The position numbers and the translations under genes were made by a program. DNA of 64,000 nt. It comes from Sarocladium kiliense (taxonomy: Eukaryota > Ascomycota > Sordariomycetes > Hypocreales > Sarocladiaceae). The DNA lies in assembly GCA_030734395.1 (NCBI GenBank), contig JAUZTG010000041.1, forward strand, positions 2,294,001 to 2,358,000. The letters are read 5' to 3'. Shown piece after piece: positions 24,877-35,711 of the stretch (position 1 is its first letter; the number at the start of each line of letters is the position of its first letter). The notes under the pieces are model-generated. The model saw only the letters and a program-made list of their open reading frames with translations, was not told where the DNA came from and made no database searches.

Positions 24877-27800
24877 ATGAGTCCAGGCTGTTCCTCGTCT
24901 TCGCCCGACCCCGTCAAGAACCCCGCCCCTAATGCGGAGCCAGTCACCGTTGATACTTGCTGCGGTTCTGGGGATCAGGCCGAGAAGACCAACTGCTGCA
25001 CCGACAAGGAAGAGCAATGTGACGGTAAGTTGAAGTTTGAGTTCGCATTAAGTCTCTAAGCTGACCGTATTTCAGAGAAATGCATCGACATCGCCGCCGC
25101 TCTTGTTGCCGATCGCGGTTCGTCTGAAGGTTAGAATGCCCTTTCACGCCATGTAAATCATCACACTGACATCCTTCGCAGTCGGAAGAGCCGTCACCTT
25201 CTCTGCCGCTCGTGACAAGTACCGTGATCTTCTCGCAAAGGCTCAGTGTATCTGCCGTTCTGTCATCGAGGAAGCCTCTGTGAGCTGCTGCACTACCAAG
25301 AATGCTATCCAGCAGGCTTCCAAGCCCAAGAAGTCCGAGGAAAGTAGCAGCCCCTGTGGAACCTCCTCGGCCATCGTCGCCTCTGGCAACGCTTCTTTTG
25401 CTGAGTCCTGCTGCGAGAAGAACGCGACTGCTGCCAATGTTCCGACCCAATGTTCTCGCAGGAAGAACAAGCAGCAGCCCTCGAACGATGCTTCTGCCAA
25501 GAAAACCAAGCAGGAATCATGCTGCAATGATGAAGCTCCTCAGAACAACTGCTGCAGTGCTGGACCTTCTTGTGGAGGGCCGGACCCGTCTGCTCTGCGC
25601 TCTGGACAGGTACCTCCGCCTCGAAACGGTGATGCTATCCTTTCCATGTCTGTGGAAGGCATGACCTGCAACGATTGTGCGTCAAAGCTGGAGAGCTCTC
25701 TCAAGATCCTCGATGGAACTTCTGATGTTCGTGTCAATTTCATCCGCGGGCGAGCTGATCTTCATTACGACCCTACCATTACCAATGTGGAAGACCTCAT
25801 CGGCAAAGCTCGCACGGCCACTGGCTTCAACATCACTGAGGTCCGACAGGGGGCCCAGGGCTCACTCGATCTCTTGGTCGAGAATCACGCTGCGGCTTTG
25901 GAATCTCTTCGTGTCGATGGCTTGTTGGACGTGAAACCCCTGAACAAGTCGACTGTCCGCGTTAACTATGACCCCAACGTGATCGGAGCTCGAGACCTTG
26001 TGAGGCGTATCGGGCCTCTGTCCACCGGTCTTGCTCCAGCCGTTCCTGAGTCGAATGGCGAAGGTCGAGGTCAATTCCAGATGCTCTCGGTCTACACTGC
26101 TCTGGCCACGGCTTTGACTCTTCCGGTCGTCATCCTTGCCTGGGCCGAGGATCTCGTTTCCCACAAGACCCAGGCTATTATATCTCTGCCCCTCGCAACT
26201 GCCGTCCAGCTTCTCGCTGTGCCAGTCTTCTATAAGCCGGCTCTGCGGTCCCTCATTCTCCACCATGCACTCGAACTCGACATGCTTGTGGTTGTCAGTA
26301 TCACTGCCGCCTTCTCCTACTCGCTTGTTGCTTTCGGGTTTCGCATGAAGGACCAGCCGCTTGATACTGGCGAGTTCTTCGAGACAAGCACTCTTCTCAT
26401 TACCCTCGTCATGATGGGCCGTCTTCTGGCCAGCTACGCCCGCATTCGAGCGGTGGCGGCCGTGTCTTTACGCGCTCATCATGCTGCCACCGCCGTTCTC
26501 ATCCACGAGGGCACAGATGAAGACGTTGAGATTGATGCCCGTCTCCTGCAGTATGGAGACGTCCTCAAAGTTCATCCTCACAGCCGTGTTCCAACAGATG
26601 GTGTGGTGATAAAGGGTATCAGCGAGGTGGATGAGTCCATGCTCACAGGCGAGAGTCTCCCGGTTCCCAAAGAGGTCGGCTCTGACGTGATCGCTGGTAC
26701 CATGAATCATTCAGGCGTTCTTGTAATGAAGTTGACCCGTCTGCCTGGAGATAACACCGTCATGGACATTGCCCGTCTCGTCGAAGACGCTACGAACTCT
26801 AAGCCTCGGATTCAGGACCTCGCCGACCGCGTGGCAGGATACTTTCTTCCAGTTGTGGGCATTGCAACAACCATCTGCTTGGTAATTTGGATCGCGATTG
26901 GTCTCAAGGTTCGCAACTACTCGACCGGTCGAGCCGTTTCCAATGCAGTGACATACGCGATCGCAGTTCTTGCTGTCTCCTGTCCCTGTGCTCTAGGTCT
27001 CGCTGTACCTATGGTTCTGGTAGTTGCAGGAGGAATCGCAGCCAAGGGTGGTGTCATCATCAAGTCAGCTGAAAGCACTGAGCGTGCTAGAAAGGTAACT
27101 GATGTTGTATTTGACAAGACAGGAACCATCACTGAGCCTGGTCTGGACGTAATAGCTGAGGAATACCTGGACGCTAACAAAGACGAAGCTTATGCCATTG
27201 CACGCCAACTTGTGTCTGGCAGCTCGCATCCCATATCAGTTGCTGTCTTGAGGCATATTGAGCAGAGTCCTTTTAACGACACCAATCAGGTCGCAGTGGA
27301 AAACACTAAGAGCATCCCTGGGGCCGGTGTTGAGGCCAACTATGGTACCCATACGGTCCGAGCTGGAAATCCTGCATGGACGGGTCACGCTGAGAACGAC
27401 TCTGTTCGTCGCCTCTCAGGTCAAGGTCTTTCCATCCTCACTATTACACGTGACGGACAGCTCCTAGCTGTGTTTGGCCTCAAGAACCGCATCAGATCTA
27501 CTGCTGGACGTATCATTTCCCAGCTCAAAGACTCCGGCATCACTGTCCACCTTGTTTCTGGAGATCACCCACAAGCTGTCGATGCAGTTGCTCAGGAGGT
27601 CGGTATCAACCCTGCTCGAGCGGTCGGCAGCTATACTCCTGAGCAGAAGCGAAACTACGTTGCTTCTTTGATGGACGAGGGCAGATATGTGCTCTTCTGC
27701 GGCGATGGAACTAATGACGCTGTGGCCGTTGCTCAAGCTAATGTTGGCGTGCAAATATCTGAGGCTGGCTCGGCGAGCGCGGTCACACAATCTGCAGCTG

Positions 27801-28048
27801 ACGTGATCCTTCTATCCGGTCTCAGTGGTCTTCCGTTGCTCCTCGACATCAGTCGTGCTGCCTTCCGACGGATCGTCTTCAACTTCGCCTGGTCTGCTAT
27901 CTACAACGTGTTGGCTATTCTACTTGCAGGCGGTGCCTTTGTCAAGATCCGCATTGCTCCAGCATATGCTGGTGCTGGCGAGATGGTGAGCATCATGCCA
28001 GTCATTGTGGCAGCTATGACGATGCTGCTGGTCAAGCTGAAGCCCTGA
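24877..28048 (+). CDS. Pca1/CrpA-like heavy-metal (Cu/Cd) P1B-type ATPase
   Basis: Exons 24877-25024, 25076-25129 and 25182-28048 encode 1022 residues. The first 200 residues are Cys-rich with at least six CC pairs, as in fungal Pca1/Crp proteins. A heavy-metal-associated domain follows with GMTCNDC (Cys 230 and 233), then a second, degenerate HMA fold (about 295-345) without CxxC. P-type ATPase motifs are in order: TGES (556-559), the CPC transmembrane metal site (668-670), DKTGT with phosphorylated Asp 712, SHP and GDGTND. Eight membrane helices are expected. Such pumps export or sequester copper or cadmium at the plasma membrane; the Cys-rich tail senses metal in yeast Pca1. The last helix lacks the MSxSS motif of P1B-1 copper pumps. 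Substrate, Cu or Cd, is undecided. Confidence 0.92.
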
Positions 28049-31000
28049 ACGTAGTACTTCCCCCATGTGTGCCTGATCACCGAGGCGAATCGTATCACAT
28101 CTTGCGCATCGGTATTGCAGAGTAGGATGTCGACGAATCTATGGCATATCGATTCGTTCATCCTGGGTCTGTAAATCTTGACGATGACGGATTCGTAACA
28201 CGGTGCATATATGTGATCTACCGAAGGATGGAGGGGGCCTCGATCTGGGTAACTTACGACCGGGACTTGCTAATTTCCATAGCTCGCGGTAGTTAGCAGT
28301 CAATAAACAGACATATGTGGCACATTCTCTTCATTTCCACGTCGTGACATGAGCGATATAGCGCCTTGCTTCGATATCTGACATCTGCGTAGTGCCAAGC
28401 GGATCTGACATCTGTAGCGGTGTCTTCGTCTTCCCTGGATACTAAGACTGTCTAGTCCAGGCTTGGTGTAAGTGGATTGGTCGACAATGCCAAATCTGGG
28501 AATGGTGTCAAACACTAATGAACGAGGCCCGCGCTCTTCGTTGTGGGGTTGAAGCTCGCTCGCGTTCAAATCAAACATGCCTACCGATGCCATACTCGAG
28601 CGAAGTGTTGGATCAGGACCTGACTCCAAGTCGCAAGAAGCAAAACACAAGCCCAGACTCACACGTGTTGAGCCTTGTCAGGATGGCTTGGAAAAGACAG
28701 AGATGGTGTCACATCTCTGTCAATGGGGCCAGCAAGGCTATGAGACGCTCTTCTCGCCTCCTGTCAGCGATCCAGACCCTGTCGAGAATCGAACTCTTGG
28801 ACGGGAAACAGAACTCGGGACAAGGACGATCCGGCTCGCCGGCAAAGTAGTACGATGTTGAGCCTCTTCGTGTTGGGCAAAAGCAGGTGCGAGACGAACC
28901 CTGTCAGTACTTCAGGTGAGTCAAGACCCCAAGTCCCAACGGGCGCAAGTGCTGTGTCTGTGTGTTTTGCACCGCCCGTTTGGATGACCATTGAGAAACG
29001 CGATGTGTTATTGAAGAGTGTTGACGGCTTGGGTTAACACCGATGAGGAGCGATTTTGGTGAAGGCGGCTGGTGGCCAATGGCGAGGGTGGGATCGCGAC
29101 CCCTGAGACGTGTGATGAAACGCCGAGCGGCAGTTGAAACAGGGCGTCTCAGATCAACGACGCTTGTCGCGCGCCTACTTTGCTTCCCTCACCATTCACT
29201 TTGTACAGCCCTTGTCTACCTCTCTCACCATGTCCCCCTCACTCTCTCCACTTTCTCTTCCTTCGCGTGATGCCTGGTAGGGCTGGATTGGGCTGTCATA
29301 TTTTAGCTCCAGCGGTGAGTGGCCCTTTGCAATTGAAACAGGAAACATGTTTGGCACTCGGACCTCTTGCTGTCATGGGGCAAAAGCCTGGCTGCCCCAT
29401 TCTTTCGGGATCCAACATCAGCGAGAGAAATGGAGTTCTGCTCGGTTCCATGTACGCGTATGAGGAGGTACAGTGAGACATTGACCGAGTTGAGTGGCAC
29501 AGGGCGGTTGCTTGCATCGATCGTCTCTCGGTCATCCTTCATCTCAAAAGGTCGGCGAACAGTGCACGCGGCTCGTCACATCCGCCGTGTAGCACTCGTC
29601 GCGTGATCTTTCGATGGTCGGGATAAATTAAGCTATCATTTTCGTCAATCTGGCTCCGCTGTGCAACCACGGTTGAGCGCAAGAATATTGATACCCATTC
29701 GCTTGGCCCAGTGCATCACATCCTAATCTCCTTGTTGCAGCCAAGTGAGTGATTGACATGTTCCTTCACGGGGGTTGTGCGAGAACAAACAGCCGACCAT
29801 GGGTGTTATTGGTGGGCTCTCGCTTGCCAGAGCTGCCGTGCTCGGCGGGTTCGCCCCTTAGACCCTTGGCCCTTGGCTGTCTTTGTGTTTGCTATTGCGA
29901 TAGCGGTGTACATCGACGCGATCCAACATGCGGCTTTCATTTGCGGTTCATCTCCAACAGCGTGTCGTACCTCTTTGACAAGGTTATGTCGTTGCTTCTC
30001 AAGAGGAAAGGTGTCCCGCACAGCCCATCTGTTTGCTGCCGAGCGCCTCCGAATCCAGCTACTGGTAATTGTTGAGGATAGTGTTTGTGCAGGGGAGCCT
30101 TAGGCATGTTGCCGAGAAGGAAGCATCCTGCAGCAAACGCAGGAGGTTGGGGGTTGGGGTGATGGTGTTTGAGGTGGCTCTCTCTCAACCACCCGATGGC
30201 TCGATCTGTGACAGTCGAGTAAAGGAACTGTGCGGGAGAAGCTTAGAGCAAATGACCCTGCATCTGCGGCCCTTTGCTATTCCGCCCAGTTCTTTTCCGT
30301 CTAGGGCAAACGCAGAAAGCTTATGACTTTGTTGTGACACAGAGCCGAGCCTGGCGACCCCCAACAGCGATGGCTGCTGTGGATCAAGGCAGGCGACGGA
30401 ACGTGCAGCAGCGGAAAGAAAGCAGTGAAATCAATGGCAATGATCCTTCGGCAGTGCCATTCCTTGGTAGTACCAAAAATGAAAAAAGATGATGACCATA
30501 TCAAGTTATTTTGGAAGAAGAGGCTGCTTGTGCTTTGTTTAGCTAAAACCCCACAACGGACCTGCGAATAGATTGCCTACATCAATCAGCGACTCTTGGA
30601 GGGTCTGCCATATTAGGGCGCGCAGGGCATCTTAGTCCGGGGTAGGGCAAGCGACAGACAAACAGGGTGACGCTGTCGATGGAGATATTATGGTGATGAC
30701 AGTGTGTTAAGGAATCAGGGATGCGGTAGGGAGGGCCTGCCGGGGTGAATCGTGGGAGGGAGGAAGATGGACATTGCCTAGCGAGCGAGAGGGATCTGGC
30801 CCTGAAACATCGAACAGCCAGGGGTTTCCCATTCAACGAACACCAAACGCTGTCAGCGAGCGAACCGAGCTGCCATGCCCAGAAGAGGGAAAACAAGGTG
30901 GGAAACAAAAAACGGGGACACGGGTGAGTGAGGGCCAAACGAAAAGCGATGGATGCGTGTAGGCTACATGGATTTATGGATGGATGGATTGCATGGGTGA

Positions 31001-31537
31001 GGAATATCCCGGCCTTCTCTTGGCTGATGTTCTGTCCGTCGTCCATCTTCCAGTAAGCACCAAGCACCACCAAGCACCAAGCCACAGGCACTGACTGGCT
31101 GCACCTCACTGCAGGGGCTCCCCCAGACGCACAAGGCACAGCCGGTGATCCGTCCACTGTCCTGCAGATCCGTAGCGTCGACTTTATTATTTATGTCCCT
31201 TAAGGCACCACCTGCATCGTTCCGTCACCTCCCATCCGTCCAGCCAACATCTGCCCTCATCAGCCGTCGTCCTTTCCTTTTCCCTTCCCCTTCACTCAAT
31301 CTACTTATTGATACCCTCCCTCGCGGTCTTTACCTCTCTCTGCTCTCACAGCAGCTTCTTCTCTTCTTCTTCATCATCTCATCATCTCTCCAGATCCTGT
31401 TCGAGACTTAGAAGCTTCTTCACCCGGCTGTGAAGTCCTGCTCTCTCTCTTTTCTTCTCTCTTTTCTCAACACTCCGAATACCAATACAGTCTTTTCGGT
31501 TCCAGGTCACCACAGACATATACACCTTCCCTTCAAG
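28049..31537. other. 3.5 kb intergenic region
   Basis: No supported gene is seen between the metal ATPase and the SOD gene. A 191-codon minus-strand ORF near 30582-31157 has no recognisable motif and lies in what should be SOD promoter sequence. From about 31255 to 31500 the plus strand is C/T-rich, typical of a strong fungal promoter and 5' leader. Confidence 0.5.
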
Positions 31538-32812
31538 ATGCGGTCTTCAGTCATAGGTGCTGTTGCTCTCGCAGGCCGGGCGCTCGCTGATGCTCCTGAG
31601 ACCACCAACAACCCTGTCGGGGTCGTCTACCAGGCTACACTGCCCGACGAGCCTTTCTTCGCCGGTGCTGCCATCGAGGGCAACGTCAAGGGTTCTCTCA
31701 CCGCCGTAGCTCGCGAAAATGGCAAGGGCGTGAGGTTCACTGTCATGTTCGAGAACCTGCCTACTGAGGGTGGCCCTTTCAGTCAGTCATTCCCCTTCTG
31801 CGTCATCATTATCATAGTGTCTTAGTTATCTGTATCTTTATACTGACTTGTCTCTTCAGCCTACCACATCCACAAGGCAGCTGCCGAGGACGGCAACTGC
31901 ACGACCACCTTGTCCCATCTTGACCCCTACGACGCCGGCGTCGAGGTCCCTTGTGATGCCAAGAACCCTCAGACCTGTGAGGTCGGTGACCTCGCTGGCA
32001 AGCACGGCAAGATCGAGTCGGACCCCTATGAGAAGCACTACGCCGACATGTATGCCTCTACCAACCCTGATGACGAGGCATACTTTGGCGACCTCTCCTT
32101 CGTTCTGCACTACGCCAATTCTACCCGCTTGACATGCGCCAACTTCGAGCGCAAGGAAGTCCCTAAACCCACGCCTGGTGATGGTGACTGCTCTGATGAG
32201 CCCGAACCCCCCGTTCAGACCCCTACCCCCATCTACGAAGAGCCTGAGCCGCCTGTTGCAACTGAGACACAGGACTCCGAGGTTCCCTGTGACAAGGGCT
32301 GTGGCCAAGGTGGTGACAAACCCGAGGACGGCGACAAGCCTGACGAGGGTGGCGACAAGCCAGAAGAGGGTGACAAGCCAGAAGAGGGTGACAAGCCAGA
32401 AGAGGGTGACAAGCCCGAGGATGGTGACAAGCCCGAGGATGGTGACAAGCCCGAGGATGGTGATAAGCCTGAGGAGGGTGACAAGCCTGAGGGTGACAAG
32501 CCTGAGGGTGACAAGCCTGAAGAAGGTGACAAGCCTGAAGAAGGTGACAAGCCTGAAGAAGGTGACAAGCCAGAAGAGGGTGACAAGCCTGAAGAGGGCA
32601 GCGACAACCCTGAGCAGCCCGACCAGGATGACGGAGAGGACAACACGGTTGTCCCTCCTCCCCCTCAAGACGGCGACGAAGGTGACGAGGCCGCTCCTCC
32701 TGCTTCCACTCCCACCATCGAGGTCCCAGTCGAAGCTGGTGGCTCCATTCAGAAGCTCTCGATCACTGTCCTTTCCCTTGGTGTCGCCGCCGCCATGTTC
32801 ATGAGCGCATGA
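31538..32812 (+). CDS. GPI-anchored Cu-only superoxide dismutase with DKPEEG repeat tail
   Basis: Exons 31538-31781 and 31860-32812 join over a 78-base intron to give 398 residues. A signal peptide covers about residues 1-18. The SOD-like domain (about 27-175) has the joined YHIHK across the intron (His 84 and 86), SHLDP (His 101), GKHGK (His 130) and FVLHY (His 165); the pattern fits the cell-surface Cu-only SODs, which lack the zinc site and electrostatic loop of Cu/Zn enzymes. A linker with PEPPV motifs leads into about sixteen acidic DKPEEG/DKPEDG repeats, then a Thr/Pro segment and a C-terminal hydrophobic stretch typical of GPI attachment. It probably detoxifies superoxide at the cell wall using external copper. 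Confidence 0.88.
32313..32597 (+). repeat. Coding tandem repeat (DKPEEG units)
   Basis: About sixteen units of 15-21 bases reading GGTGACAAGCCTGAAGAG with variants lie in frame inside the SOD gene. Units with EE, ED and a shortened DKPEG form occur in blocks, suggesting expansion by slippage or unequal exchange. The repeats leave all frames nearly free of stops, which creates long false ORFs on both strands. Confidence 0.9.
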
Positions 32813-35711
32813 GGAATGCCCTATTTGAGCTGTGCGAATGCATGCCAAATTTGCCCTTGACGTTGCGATGTATGGAGGACACTGCCAACCCTTCTTTTCT
32901 TCTGATTCCCTTTTCTATTTCTCTTCTTATTTTATTCTTCTTCATTTCTTCATCACCTTATCTCCATGGAGGTACAAGGCGAGAGATCATTGAACTCAGT
33001 GGGCGGGTTCACGAGATCTTCTGTGTTTATTGAGCGGCGCATCATCTAGAAACGAAAAGGCTAGATCTGTAATGGTGGACAAGGACGGAAAGCGTGCGGG
33101 CTCAGGTTCTTAACCTGTCAAAGCCGTTCTTAATTTAATTGACATGTTACATACAAACTTGTCCATTCTCTGAAAGTTCCCTTCTTGCTTAACCTGTACC
33201 TGAACATGTACATTCATAGACTTCCTGATGGATTGAAAGCAAGCAGTGACGACGAATGAGCAGGGTTCTCGGGCCGGCCACTGCGTTTGCTTCCGAACAC
33301 ACACCTTACCTCGACAAGCTGAAAAGCATTGCGTCCAAGAAAGCTGGAGAAAAGAAAGGCACAACCCGGTCCCCACCGTCCAGCCGTGCCGACCACATGT
33401 CGCTGACCACCCTCCTCGCATCCCGCCTCCTTGCAAAGCCAGTTGGGACGGCATCATCGATCGCCCCCGCGCCCTCTCTTCCGCCATTTCTGTATTATAT
33501 GCAGCCCATTGTTTACACAATGGCTTTATAAGCAAAATTTCTTCTGACCCTTAAGACAGCTCGGGTGACGAGAGAGACAGCGTCCATACGGAAGACGGGA
33601 TCACATCCGCGGAGGTGGTGGATTTAAGACAGGGTTTCAGTTACTTCTGGTCGATTCGGCGGGCGGTTGCAGGAACGGGAAAAGGCGGCTCGGGGACAGG
33701 AAATCTAATGCAGGCTTCGTCCCAAGTGACGACAGTTGGCAATGCAGATACGGTGAGTCGCGCGGCCGGCCGACCGTCCGTATGTCGCGAGGTCTAGTCG
33801 TTGAGGTACAACCTATTCATCACGGGAGAATCCGTATTACCAGCTATTCAGAATCGGCCATTACGTGAAAGGATACGCGATGATACGCTGACAGTATCAG
33901 GGAGCGGGAGATAAGTCCATCTTCTCATGGGTTGTTCTCGTTCTATCGAACAGGGTGGCAGGCAAGGCGCGGTTTGGAGGTGCAGTTTCGACTACACCCT
34001 TTGGGTCGCGATTTCGCGAATGCGACCCTGCTATTTTCGAGCATGCACGAACGTGCCTGGGCACACACCAGAGCGGCGGCCTCCATTCAGCTGAAGGTTG
34101 TTGGCTCGATGCCGAACCAACTCTGGCAGGTGTTGTCTTTGTTCTGTTGCTGCAGCGCACTTCGATTCACGGGTAATAGGAAGGTTGAGGAACATGTTGG
34201 AGGGTAGGTGGTCTCAACTTGATGTATGCGGCGATCTACGTAATATGCTGCTATTATTATTGTCCAGAATGACGTGCCGTCGTTCAGTGGCTGAGTCCGT
34301 CAGTGCATCTCAGCCCTGCGTGTACGACCCATGAGGGTGATCATAACTGCAGTGGCATTGGGGCAGCGAGGCCCCAGGAGGATGGCGACGCTGTGTCACC
34401 ATCGGAATGGCCTTAGAAGGACGTGGCCCAACAACACAACTCTGCCTTGCCAGTTGTTTGAGCTTCGAGGAGCATGTTAGCATTTTCTGCGTGCCGTTTT
34501 ATGCCAGGGCGGTGTCGTACAAACAAGGCTTACGCCAGGCAGGCTCATTGTTCCCCTTGTAGAGTCCCCGATGACTCCAAACGTAAGGCAAGGGATCGGA
34601 GTCGAGATAGCTGAACATATGTCCCCACAGCTCGGCGGTAGAGCCCTGGGTTCAAGGTTGCTTCTCTGACCCTCTTCTCGTTCGGATCACATAGGGCTCT
34701 AGTCCTCGCAATCCGTAACTGACATCAGCTCCGCCCTCGCCGAAGAACGACGATCAACTAGTCTTCATGCAATGTCAGATCCGTATTTAACTCCAGATGG
34801 CCTTGATTGGCGCTCGATACGGACCACAACCCACCCCTGTCCGGCTGCGAATTCTCGGATCGGTGGTCCGCTTGCTGGGGCCGCACCCACTCCCACTGCC
34901 CACTTACAACTTCCCAAGGTGCTCACATGCAGAGATGCCGAGCCCAGTTCAGCAAGACAGCCTTCTTCAGCTCCGTTGGCAGCCCGACGAGACTGCTTCC
35001 AGCTCAAGGGGCCCCAAAGATCGTGCGCATTCCCGCATGGTTCGTCAAGCCCTGAGAAAACTTATGTACCTCAGACCAGGCAAGGCGGGCGATCGATGGA
35101 GGCCGGCTGGGGGCTCAACTTGGATGCCTCGCGATCTGCAACAGGGGTGTTTTTGAACCCATATCATCTCATTCAGGACGAGCCACTTGGCTTGGTCAGT
35201 ATGAGTCTCAGTTACCATCGGAGACAATATTCAGCACGAACCGTTCCATAGCTGACCTTCCACCTCGGAGCAAATGCGGCGACCAATAGACCAATTGGGT
35301 GGCTGTGCATTGATCGCAAGAACACCAAGTGGGATCATTCCCGCTGCCTGAGAATCATAGGCACTGCTCAGATCCGCAATGTCTCAACCCTCTTTGAGCC
35401 CTTGAAGCGCCCGGAGATGATAATGCACATTGCTTCTTGACTGAACTACAGGATTGATGTCTTTGACAGCCGATTGGTGAGGCAGGATCTGAGAGGGTGT
35501 GCGGCGAGGTCATGTACAGCCTCCGCATCTTTCTCATATCCCTAAGCGGCAGGATCTGAGGGGGCGGAAGCACTTTTCGGCCTTTGCAGCAATTCTTCAG
35601 CTCGATGTGGCTTATAAGATCGAGACATTCCTCTTGTGGTTGGACAAAGTCTAGATTCTGGTACAAATCGAAATCGAGAACGCGAACACACGAGAGTGGC
35701 ATCGATCAGCC
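32813..35711. other. 2.9 kb intergenic region
   Basis: The left end holds the T-rich SOD 3' UTR. The rest contains short ORFs on both strands with no motif, and no tRNA or repeat that I can support. The right end must contain the promoter of the NifS-fold gene. Confidence 0.5.

Noticed and set aside
28740..28860. tRNA-like T-arm (GAGTTCGATTCTC on the minus strand)
   Set aside because: No matching acceptor stem, D-arm or anticodon arm could be folded around it.
30582..31157. 191-codon minus-strand ORF upstream of the SOD gene
   Set aside because: Cys-, Pro- and Ser-rich sequence with no motif or splice structure, lying in the expected promoter region.
28049..32812. Possible secondary-metabolite cluster
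   Set aside because: No PKS, NRPS, terpene cyclase, P450 or tailoring enzyme gene is present anywhere in the window; the lone SDR and regulators are not enough.
31856..32848. 330-codon minus-strand ORF overlapping the SOD gene
   Set aside because: It is the antisense of the DKPEEG repeat: repetition keeps other frames free of stops. Its product is a monotonous hydrophobic repeat, and the plus strand has a full gene with intron, signal peptide and SOD motifs.
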